The notes under the pieces: generated by a model | What the model was told of the DNA's origin: nothing | The model's input: only the letters and a program-made list of their open reading frames with translations | Database searches by the model: none | Position numbers and translations under genes: made by a program | Part shown: in pieces, positions 24,166 to 31,385 of the stretch | How positions within the stretch are numbered: position 1 is the first letter of the stretch | Layout of the letters: each line of letters opens with the position of its first letter | Assembly (NCBI RefSeq): GCF_002288385.1 | Contig: NZ_CP016783.1 | Location: 1,178,001-1,242,000, forward strand | Length of the DNA stretch: 64,000 nt | Reading direction: 5' to 3' | Source of the DNA: Candidatus Planktophila lacus | GTDB taxonomy: Bacteria > Actinomycetota > Actinomycetes > Nanopelagicales > Nanopelagicaceae

Positions 24166-25614
24166 TTAGCCTTGCAACTTCTGCTTGATCTGCTTAGAGA
24201 AGTCAGGCAGAACATCGTCTGGGCTCTTGCCACCAACGATTTGAATGAGGGCATCCTGAGTCAAATCTGAAACTGAAGTATTCAGAATCAAGAAGCGTGG
24301 AGCCAACATTGTGTTCTTAGCCTGGAAGGCAGATGTATTTAGCAAGTCAACGTTTGCTGAGTAATCAACATCTAGAACGTTAACGTGCTGAGTAGTTGCA
24401 ACTGCATAGATCGCTGCAACTGGACCTGTAGCCAAATATGACAAGAAGGATTTTGCAATCCGCTGGTCAGTTGGATTTGACTTAGCATTTACACTGAGGT
24501 TGAAGGTGTTGTTCATAATTCCTTCAGCGACAACTTTGCCATCTGTTAGAACCATGCTCATCAACTGCATCTTGCCGGTTAGCGCTGGGGCCAAAGTCTT
24601 GATTGAACCCATTGAGAATGTACCGGTAGGAAGAATTGGTGACTTACCTGTTGCGAACAAGTTGTAAGCAGCAGCTTCAGTAACACCTGTTGGGTTATCT
24701 GGGAAGCATCCTGCGTTACGTAGCTTGACGTAGATATCTGCAACGCCCTTGAACCATGTTGAAGTCAGATCGATCTTTCCTGAGTTCAAATCTGCCAAGT
24801 TTGCAGATAACGCATCGTAATCTGCTGCAGAGTTCATTAGAGCAGAGTTTGAGATCTGCGCTGCTTGTCCACGTGTTGCTCCTGGCCATGCAAGAGGAAC
24901 ATATCCCTTGGCCTTGGCATCCTTACACCAGGCGACCCAACCAGTTAGGTTCTTAGGAATATCCCACTTCTCTTTTGCCCAGAGTTCAGTGTTATAGACC
25001 GGGTTGTTAAATAGGTAGTGATAAGGAACTGCGAGTACGCGACCCTTTTCAACTCCCGCTGTTAGACCCTTTGATACGAGGTTGCGCTTTACGAAACGCT
25101 CGTTAGTTAGATCTGCTGGCAATCCACTCTTAACGAAGTCGTTGAAGATTGAACCACGTGCTGCAGCGAATAGAGCAGCCTTTGGATTTGCGAGGATCTG
25201 CACGCGTGCAGTTGCGTTGTAATCAGTTGTTGTCTTGATTACCTGAGTAATTTTTGTACCTGGGTACTTTGCTTCGTAGTTTGTAATGATCTTTTCGAAG
25301 TGGGCTTTATCTTCTGGGCGATAGTGCCAGAATTCAATTGATCCAGCTGGTGGAACAATCTCCTTGATTGGAGCACCGAGGCTTGAGCTTAGGCGAACCT
25401 TCTGCCAAGTCAGTTTTCCATTTGATCCAGCCTTGCAAACTAGTGATGTTGAACTTGTTCCTGTTGAAACACCTTCAACCTTGCAAGCCTTTCCTAAGAC
25501 TTCTCCAGCTGCAAATGCCGATGGCAATGTTGAAACAGCGACTGCGAATGCAACCACAGCTACTGCGCCAAGGCGACGTGCACTAAAGGAAGTCATTCCT
25601 TGAGTTTTCATCAT
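24166..25614 (-). CDS. ABC sugar transporter substrate-binding protein with extra N-terminal Cys-pair domain
   Basis: The 482-residue protein starts with a Sec signal peptide (RRLGAVAVVAFAVAVSTLPS, AFAAGE). About 45 residues with two Cys (GKACKVEG, SLVCKAGSNGKLTWQKV) follow, then a family 1 solute-binding protein from about residue 75 (GSIEFWHYRPEDKAHFEKII). There is no lipobox Cys at the cleavage site, so anchoring may differ from the usual lipoprotein form. AGGA lies six bases before ATG 25612-25614; a second ATG follows directly. It should bind the imported sugar, predicted to be sulfoquinovose or a glycoside. The N-terminal module may tie the protein to the cell surface. Confidence 0.85.
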   Translation of the reverse strand: MMKTQGMTSFSARRLGAVAVVAFAVAVSTLPSAFAAGEVLGKACKVEGVSTGTSSTSLVCKAGSNGKLTWQKVRLSSSLGAPIKEIVPPAGSIEFWHYRPEDKAHFEKIITNYEAKYPGTKITQVIKTTTDYNATARVQILANPKAALFAAARGSIFNDFVKSGLPADLTNERFVKRNLVSKGLTAGVEKGRVLAVPYHYLFNNPVYNTELWAKEKWDIPKNLTGWVAWCKDAKAKGYVPLAWPGATRGQAAQISNSALMNSAADYDALSANLADLNSGKIDLTSTWFKGVADIYVKLRNAGCFPDNPTGVTEAAAYNLFATGKSPILPTGTFSMGSIKTLAPALTGKMQLMSMVLTDGKVVAEGIMNNTFNLSVNAKSNPTDQRIAKSFLSYLATGPVAAIYAVATTQHVNVLDVDYSANVDLLNTSAFQAKNTMLAPRFLILNTSVSDLTQDALIQIVGGKSPDDVLPDFSKQIKQKLQG

Positions 25615-25649
25615 TTGTAGTCCTTTGCTAATCGAGGGTTTTAGTTGTT

Positions 25650-27050
25650 TTACCATTCTGTGAGGGGTATCCCTAACATCTTTGCCATTTGACGAATACC
25701 CGGACGCACATCTATCCACGAGATGACTAGATGATGCGGATATCCGCCAGTGACTATTCCATTTACTAACGCAGCAGCATCAGGTTGAGTGATAACCGTT
25801 GCGGTATTACCTTGGAAGTGATTGGGAGCAGGGATAGATTCCCCTCGGCTCACAACCATTCGTAAACCCGTGCTATTGCTCGGATCTACATCCCGATCAA
25901 TACGGAACAGCGTTACTGGTCCGGTCTTGAGCGGAAAATTACCTGCAACGCCTAGTTTGCGATTGCAGTGTGTTGTTTGCGTTGCATTTTGTGGATCTGC
26001 CGCCAACTTTGTCGCAGCTGATCCGCAATGCCATAGTCGAACTAAACCTTTATCTGCATCTAGATCGACGATATCTACCAAATAGTTTTCATCTGAACCC
26101 AGTGACTCGCAAACCATCATGGTTACGGCGCCCAGCACATCGCGTTCGCAGGTTGTGACTGTGCCGCGATCTGAAAGGCGGCCAAGGGAAGAACAGATAC
26201 AGGCACCCATTTCCGTTGGAAATTCTGGCCAGCAACGGATAGCAATTGCATCTAGGGACTCTTCTTCGCGCCAAGTATCTAGCGCAACTTCAACACCATA
26301 AACTTTCTTTGCCTCATCAACGTTTACTGAAGAAAGAGAAGGCTGCGCTGCTACCGCGTTTGCATAGGCTAATTCACGCGCTTCTTCCTTAACTTCAGCA
26401 ATTCGGCCAAATGCATCTGTAATTGTTATCTGGCGAACATCAAGTCCAAAATACTTATTCAACTGTTTGCCATCAAATACACATGGAGTAAATCCAATTG
26501 GAGCATCTCCAACAGCGCCGATCTTTTTGCCCTTTAACCAAGCAAAAGCTTTTTCAACTTCGCCAGCGGGTGCAAATTCTCCAACAATAGATTTTGGAGC
26601 AGTCGCCTCTGGAAGTTTGCCGGCGAGCGCATCACGAATTGCACTGCGCACATTCGCTTCATCGGCGTTTCCATGGATATGACGGATTGATTGCCCAACA
26701 TTCATCAGAGCATGTGCCGCAAGATTTACGCCGCACATTGAATTCAATTTAAGTCTTTCGCCAACTTCACCAGGTTCGCGCATCGACCAACCAAGGATGG
26801 GTCCATTAACTTTTCCAAAGAGTTCAACTGCCGGTGATGCATCTGCAAATGAGGCCATAAATAAAATGTGAAGGTCAGCCGCTGGAAGTTTTACCGCAGC
26901 GAGATCTTCAACAGTCATTACGAGTTCACTTGGCCCTACTACTGATGCGCCTAGTTCATTTAACAGTGCACGCGCGCTATCGAAATTAGCCTGGGCGCAG
27001 GTCAGATCAAAGGTAGGTCGCGCTAACGCGACGAGAGCTACAGTGCTCAA
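25650..27050 (-). CDS. L-fucose/L-arabinose isomerase-fold protein, candidate sulfoquinovose isomerase
   Basis: The 466-residue protein has the FucI/AraA-like layout: an N-terminal alpha/beta half (DLHILFMASFADASPAVELF), a middle part with IAIRCWPEFPTEMGACICSS, and a C-terminal part with a metal-site-like RLWHCGSAA and the terminal GGYPHHLVISWID. Shortened FucI-like proteins act as sulfoquinovose-sulfofructose isomerases in sulfoglycolysis clusters that lack the AGE-family YihS, and no YihS-like gene is present here. The start is TTG (27048-27050) with GGAGG four bases before it. The gene has its own candidate promoter with an operator-like palindrome at 27062-27072. Confidence 0.68.
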   Translation of the reverse strand: MSTVALVALARPTFDLTCAQANFDSARALLNELGASVVGPSELVMTVEDLAAVKLPAADLHILFMASFADASPAVELFGKVNGPILGWSMREPGEVGERLKLNSMCGVNLAAHALMNVGQSIRHIHGNADEANVRSAIRDALAGKLPEATAPKSIVGEFAPAGEVEKAFAWLKGKKIGAVGDAPIGFTPCVFDGKQLNKYFGLDVRQITITDAFGRIAEVKEEARELAYANAVAAQPSLSSVNVDEAKKVYGVEVALDTWREEESLDAIAIRCWPEFPTEMGACICSSLGRLSDRGTVTTCERDVLGAVTMMVCESLGSDENYLVDIVDLDADKGLVRLWHCGSAATKLAADPQNATQTTHCNRKLGVAGNFPLKTGPVTLFRIDRDVDPSNSTGLRMVVSRGESIPAPNHFQGNTATVITQPDAAALVNGIVTGGYPHHLVISWIDVRPGIRQMAKMLGIPLTEW

Positions 27051-27061
27051 TTTGCCTCCAG

Positions 27062-27072
27062 TGGTAAGACCT
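27062..27072. promoter_or_regulatory. FadR/GntR-type operator C before the isomerase gene
   Basis: TGGTAAGACCT lies 12-22 bases upstream of the TTG start. Its context GTGGTAAGACCTCTTGGTG differs from operator A (18710) at two central bases only. A possible minus-strand promoter, TTGACT (27104-27109) with a 17-base spacer and a weak -10, lies just upstream. A bound repressor would block initiation or early elongation. Confidence 0.62.
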
Positions 27073-27165
27073 CTTGGTGAAGGGTGCCACTGGCGACCTA
27101 GCGAGTCAATGGGAAAGCGCGAGTTTTTCGCTTGTTATGAGACCGTTATGAGCAGGGCGATGGGG

Positions 27166-28230
27166 TTATCTTTGAAGGATGAAGGGTCTGGTCCGACCAT
27201 TGACCTCAAAAGCGGGCCAATTCGGATCGTTGGTAAGTACCTCAACCCCCGACTTGGTCGCCAAGATCGTATCCTCAGCCTTCCAGCCTGTACCCGTTGG
27301 GTTCCATGCGATCGGTTGGTTGTGCGCAATCAATCTGGTTGTTCCCTGATTTGCTGGCCAATCACGAGGAAGGAAGCCGGTTGGCCCACCTTGGTGATGG
27401 TTCTGCCACTCATCCTTATCGAAACCATTTAGCGGGTAAGCAGCGATCGCAGCATTTATTGGATCTGAGAAAGGCCGACCAACCACAGTGGCATCGAACA
27501 TCGCCGCCTCAACTTTAAATATTGATTCGTAGCCGTTTATCTCCTCTTGAGATAACTGCCCAAAACTGACAATTCTGGTTATTGATGCGATTAGCCCCTT
27601 ATGTTTTGCGCATATTGAGGCCGAGACACGGTCTCCAATTGGCGTTGAGGTCGGTAGTGGATGGCGAAACTTGGTGACTCGCTCTTGGCCGGCAACGCCT
27701 AGAAATGCGATCTCTAAATTAGAGCGCCATAAGGAACTAGTTATTAGCGCTGCCACATCGATTTCTCGATCGCTACTTTTTACCTCTTTCATAGCGCTTC
27801 CTAGAGCTGATGCGGCTTCCAGGCAGATCTTCTTAAAGCGTTCTACATCATCTGCAATAAGTGAGCCGCGAATAATCTCGATCTCAACGCCTAGATCAAC
27901 TCTGTCACCACCAGGTTGATCAGAACCAACTTTTGCTCCTGTTGGCAATAACGGATCGCGTCCTTGTGACCACGGCACGGTTTGTACTGAAACTTCTGCA
28001 GGAAACTCTTCAGCAATTAATCGTGGCGCCTCGACAACATTTGTTATTGCAACAGCTGAATCTTTTGTAATGATTAAATCAAAACACGCCGCATCGATAG
28101 TTGTTGGAACATGTGCTCGTCCAGAAATGGCCCAAGCCAGATTTGGATTACGGCGGAGCACAAATGCATCAAGCCCTTTTTCAGCCATTAAATCTCGTAC
28201 TGGTTGGATCCGAAGATTAAATGCGCTCAT
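27166..28230 (-). CDS. Pita-bread (creatinase/M24 peptidase) fold protein lacking metal ligands
   Basis: The 354-residue protein has a creatinase-type N-terminal domain (RIQPVRDLMAEKGLDAFVL) and an M24 pita-bread domain. In active M24 peptidases two Asp in the D-x-G ... D-I-T-R motif bind metal. Here the segment reads SASICAKHKGLIASITR (residues 203-219), with Ser in both places, and a later Glu position reads Asn (IAWNPTGTG). A His pair remains (NHHQGGPTGF). It is therefore probably not a metallopeptidase; it could be a metal-free hydrolase like creatinase. It is the first gene before the isomerase on the same strand. Its role in sulfonate-sugar use is unknown. Confidence 0.72.
   Translation of the reverse strand: MSAFNLRIQPVRDLMAEKGLDAFVLRRNPNLAWAISGRAHVPTTIDAACFDLIITKDSAVAITNVVEAPRLIAEEFPAEVSVQTVPWSQGRDPLLPTGAKVGSDQPGGDRVDLGVEIEIIRGSLIADDVERFKKICLEAASALGSAMKEVKSSDREIDVAALITSSLWRSNLEIAFLGVAGQERVTKFRHPLPTSTPIGDRVSASICAKHKGLIASITRIVSFGQLSQEEINGYESIFKVEAAMFDATVVGRPFSDPINAAIAAYPLNGFDKDEWQNHHQGGPTGFLPRDWPANQGTTRLIAHNQPIAWNPTGTGWKAEDTILATKSGVEVLTNDPNWPAFEVNGRTRPFILQR
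27189..27199. promoter_or_regulatory. FadR/GntR-type operator D inside the 3' end of the M24-like gene
   Basis: TGGTCCGACCA is a perfect inverted repeat around the central C and the best FadR-type site in the window. It lies about 140 bases upstream of the isomerase start and inside the last codons of the M24-like gene. Together with operator C it could allow looping or roadblock control. It could also be a chance match constrained by the coding sequence. Confidence 0.5.
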
Positions 28231-28237
28231 GGTAAGG

Positions 28238-28243
28238 ATGCTA
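28238..28243 (-). promoter_or_regulatory. Predicted -10 box of the M24-like gene (leaderless)
   Basis: On the minus strand TAGCAT ends seven bases before the ATG at 28228-28230, the spacing of leaderless actinobacterial promoters. No ribosome binding site is present. The -35 region is poor. Confidence 0.4.
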
Positions 28244-28286
28244 CAACTTTGGGCTCATAAGAAAAAGTGAGCAAAATAGGCGTTAC

Positions 28287-28371
28287 TGGTGGCGGGTGAA
28301 GGATTTGAACCTTCGAAGGCAGAGCCGGGGGATTTACAGTCCCCTCCCATTGGCCGCTCGGGCAACCCGCC
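28287..28371 (-). tRNA. tRNA-Tyr (GTA)
   Basis: The minus strand encodes a long-variable-arm tRNA: acceptor GGCGGGT/ACCCGCC, anticodon GTA in CTGTAAATC, and a T arm with GGTTCAAATCC. Discriminator A is at 28290 and an encoded CCA follows (28287-28289), unlike the two tRNAs at the left end of the window. Confidence 0.95.
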
Positions 28372-28431
28372 AGGGTCATTCTTTTACGGCGGGCGCAAGA
28401 TTACCTCAAATATTTAGCGAGGGGTAATCGG

Positions 28432-28953
28432 CTATTTTGCCCGCTTTTTCCAGATAAAAATCAAGATTAGTAAGCCACCAACAATCGCAGTAGCGCTAAG
28501 AATTAGATAGATAGAAATTTTATTACCTGAAGGAGATGGTGAAGTGGTTATAGGTTCAGATTTAATCTCTGAAGTTGTTACTGACGATGCTTCAACTGTG
28601 AAAGTAAATTCGCCCTCAATCACATGCCCATCAGCAGCCACTGCACGATACTCGACTCTAAATTCTCCAGTTTTATCGATTGTTTTTAGCGCTTTAGTAA
28701 GCGTTGGACCAGCAACTAAAACCTTACCTTGGCTTACATCATTATTGGTGGAGTCAAAAACCTTTATTGAATTCGAATCTCCAATAGCAATCAACTCTTC
28801 TGCAAAGGTGATAGTCGCTTCTGGTGGAAGCGAATTAATCACTGATTCACTCTGAGGAATTGAGTTAACTAGCACTGTGTGCGCTGGCGCTGGAGATGCC
28901 AAAAATGCAAGGAAAATGGCTCCCGCTAAAGCGATAATCTGTCGTAAGCGCAT
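28432..28953 (-). CDS. CopC-domain protein with C-terminal membrane anchor
   Basis: The 173-residue protein has a signal peptide (IIALAGAIFLAFLASPAPA) cleaved just before a His (AHTVLV), the usual first copper ligand of CopC. A beta-barrel follows with VEYRAVAADGHVIEGEFTFTV. A Ser/Thr/Pro linker and one membrane helix (YLILSATAIVGGLLILIFIW) end in a basic tail. It is exported and anchored, and may bind copper for cytochrome oxidase supply or resistance. No CopD or other copper gene lies next to it. Confidence 0.85.
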   Translation of the reverse strand: MRLRQIIALAGAIFLAFLASPAPAHTVLVNSIPQSESVINSLPPEATITFAEELIAIGDSNSIKVFDSTNNDVSQGKVLVAGPTLTKALKTIDKTGEFRVEYRAVAADGHVIEGEFTFTVEASSVTTSEIKSEPITTSPSPSGNKISIYLILSATAIVGGLLILIFIWKKRAK

Positions 28954-29048
28954 GGATCAATTCTACTTCGCATAAACTTTATTAATCCTTCTAAGCGCGA
29001 TAACCTAGCGCTATTCAAAGTGATCTTCACCGCTTTTAGGAGGGCCCC

Positions 29049-29537
29049 ATGGCTGATAGCAGTTTCGATGTAGTTTCAAAGATTGATCGTATGGAGCTTG
29101 ATAACGCGATCAACCAAGCGATCCGCGAGATTGACACGCGCTTTGATTTTAAAAATACCGGCGCAAAAATTGAAATGGCCGGCGAAAAGATAAATATTGA
29201 AGCTGATACCGAAGAACGCGCTAAGGCAACTCTCGACGTCATCAAAGATAAAATGATTAAGCGCGGGGTTTCACTTAAGCATATTGATCCAGGCGAGCCA
29301 CAACTTTCTGGAAAGATCTACAAGATCTCTTGCCCGCTTAAAGAAGGTATCTCTACAGAGAATGCAAAGAAGATCGCTAAGTTTTTACGTGATGAGGGTC
29401 CAAAGTCAGTTAAATCTCAGATCCAAGGTGATGAACTACGCGTCACTAGTAAGAGCCGTGACGACCTGCAAGCCACGATGGCGATGATCAAAGAAGGTAA
29501 GTGGGAGTTCGCAGTTCAATTTGTGAATTTCCGTTAA
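29049..29537 (+). CDS. yajQ: YajQ-family nucleotide/cyclic-di-GMP-binding protein
   Basis: The 162-residue protein begins [20 protein letters not shown] and has [31 protein letters not shown] and [20 protein letters not shown], which span the two ferredoxin-like domains of YajQ. Family members bind nucleotides or cyclic di-GMP, and the physiological role varies. AGGAGG lies eight bases before the ATG. The next gene, rarD-like, begins directly at its stop codon. Confidence 0.93.
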   Translation: MADSSFDVVSKIDRMELDNAINQAIREIDTRFDFKNTGAKIEMAGEKINIEADTEERAKATLDVIKDKMIKRGVSLKHIDPGEPQLSGKIYKISCPLKEGISTENAKKIAKFLRDEGPKSVKSQIQGDELRVTSKSRDDLQATMAMIKEGKWEFAVQFVNFR

Positions 29538-30428
29538 TTGAAAAAGCAGAAGCTTGGCCTCATATATGGGGTTAGCGCATATGTCTTGTGGGGAATGTTT
29601 CCTCTCTATTGGCCGCTGCTCGAGCCTGCTAACCCACTTGAAATAGTTTCGCACCGCGCTGTCTGGACTTTGATCTTCTGTGTAATTGTTCTGGCCATTA
29701 CCCACGCCCTTAAATCGACCTTAGCCACATTCCGCCGGCCAAAGGTGGCAATCAAGTTATTTCTTGCCTCAATTCTTATCTCAATTAACTGGCTGATTTA
29801 TATCTGGGCAACCAATAACGGGCACGTTGTCGAGGCTTCGCTTGGTTATTACATAAACCCACTGATCATCATTGCCTTCGGTGTGATTTTGCTGAAAGAG
29901 AAGATGCGCCGGCTTCAATGGGTAGCAGTTTCAATTGCAACAGTTGGAGTAATTATCCTTACCGTTGATTACGGTCGTCTGCCTTGGGTTGCTTTGGGGC
30001 TTGCTCTTTCCTGGGGAACTTACGGACTTGTTAAGAAACAACTTGGGCTTGGTGCGCTCGAAGGCCTAGCGATTGAAACGATGATCGCCTTTATTCCTTA
30101 CTGCGGTTATCTCATCTTTATCGGATCTAAGGGCGAAGGACAGTTTGGCAATGGCGCAGGTCTAACCATTCTCTTGATTAGCGCAGGCGCAGTAACTGCG
30201 ATTCCTTTGCTGTTATTTAACGGTTCTACTACACGACTTCCATATTCAACGATCGGACTCTTGCAATATATAACTCCGACGATTCAATTTTCGATCGGTG
30301 TTTGGGTAAACCATGAAGCGATGCCTACTGCTCGTTGGGTGGGATTTATCTTTATCTGGTTAGCGCTAATGACGCTGGCAACGGATCTTTTAAAATCAGG
30401 CAGATCTGTCGACAACAGCATCGCATAG
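29538..30428 (+). CDS. rarD: RarD/EamA-family membrane transporter
   Basis: The 296-residue protein has about ten membrane helices in two EamA repeats. RarD-type signatures are LIYGVSAYVLWGMFPLYWPL, LEIVSHRAVWTL, NWLIYIWATNNGHVVEASLG and YYINPLI. The start is TTG immediately after the yajQ stop, so translation is probably coupled. Its 3' end overlaps the convergent polyprenyl synthase gene by 33 bases. The transported metabolite is unknown. Confidence 0.88.
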   Translation: MKKQKLGLIYGVSAYVLWGMFPLYWPLLEPANPLEIVSHRAVWTLIFCVIVLAITHALKSTLATFRRPKVAIKLFLASILISINWLIYIWATNNGHVVEASLGYYINPLIIIAFGVILLKEKMRRLQWVAVSIATVGVIILTVDYGRLPWVALGLALSWGTYGLVKKQLGLGALEGLAIETMIAFIPYCGYLIFIGSKGEGQFGNGAGLTILLISAGAVTAIPLLLFNGSTTRLPYSTIGLLQYITPTIQFSIGVWVNHEAMPTARWVGFIFIWLALMTLATDLLKSGRSVDNSIA

Positions 30429-31385
30429 CGAGAATAAAGCGCTAGTTGCTGAATTTAGTGGCAGCGGGCCAAGTGCGGTGCGCGCATCTTTAGCAACGTT
30501 TCCAAGCTGTTGGCGGGCTTGCTGCAAGCCATCATGGGTGCGAAGAGCGCGAAGAACTTGCTGCACTACAACTTCATCATGAATAGGTGCACTCAATAGC
30601 TCTTTAAGTTCGGCATCTTCAGCTTTATTTGAAGCCATAACATTTAAAGTTACAAGAGTAGGAACGCCTTCACGTAGATCCGTTCCTGGAGTTTTTCCAG
30701 ATTGGCTAGATTCGCTTGCGATGTCGATTACATCATCAGCCAGTTGGAATGCGATACCGATCTGTTCGCCAAATTTAGTTAGCGTTTCAACGGTTTCACG
30801 CGGTGCTCCCGAGAGAAGTGCACCAAAGCGCGCACTAGTTGCAATAAGCGAGCCAGTCTTATCCCCCACAACGCGCAGATAATGTGCGAGTGGATCTTCA
30901 CCATTCTGCGGACCTTGGGTCTCCATAATCTGACCAATAACTAAACGCTCGAAAGTTCGCGCTTGCAGGCGAACTGCTTCCGGGCCTAAGTCAGCAAGTA
31001 GATCTGATGCCTTAGAGAAAAGATAATCACCGGTCAAAATTGCGATGGTATTTCCCCAACGATTATTCGCACTTTCTACACCGCGACGAAGTGGCGCTTC
31101 ATCCATTACATCATCGTGATAAAGCGTTGCCAGATGCGTTAATTCACAGACCACCGCTGCGGGAATTACTTCCTTGCGCGTTGGATCACCAAAGTGAGAT
31201 GAGATAAGAGTTAATAGCGGGCGCAATCGCTTGCCACCGGCAGCAACTAGGTGGCGAGAGGTTTCTTCAACTAGTGGGTAATCACCTTTGATGTGTTCAC
31301 GCAGTAAATGTTCAACGCCTTGCATACCTGTAGCAAGATCTGCCTCAAGTGCGGGATCAAGATCAGGAATGCCGAATGATGACAT
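30396..31385 (-). CDS. Polyprenyl diphosphate synthase
   Basis: The 329-residue all-helical protein has both Asp-rich motifs of long-chain trans-prenyl synthases: the first as TLYHDDVMDEAPLRRG and the second as QLADDVIDIASE, plus the GGKRLRP motif near residue 50. It elongates prenyl diphosphates, very likely for the menaquinone side chain. It follows nuoN with a one-base overlap (TAATG), so respiration and quinone tail genes share a transcript. The chain length cannot be read directly. Confidence 0.92.
   Translation of the reverse strand: MSSFGIPDLDPALEADLATGMQGVEHLLREHIKGDYPLVEETSRHLVAAGGKRLRPLLTLISSHFGDPTRKEVIPAAVVCELTHLATLYHDDVMDEAPLRRGVESANNRWGNTIAILTGDYLFSKASDLLADLGPEAVRLQARTFERLVIGQIMETQGPQNGEDPLAHYLRVVGDKTGSLIATSARFGALLSGAPRETVETLTKFGEQIGIAFQLADDVIDIASESSQSGKTPGTDLREGVPTLVTLNVMASNKAEDAELKELLSAPIHDEVVVQQVLRALRTHDGLQQARQQLGNVAKDARTALGPLPLNSATSALFSLCDAVVDRSA

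Noticed and set aside
27043-27432. A 129-residue plus-strand reading frame over the end of the M24-like gene
   Set aside because: It is antisense to a conserved coding region, covers the isomerase promoter, and its translation resembles no protein family.
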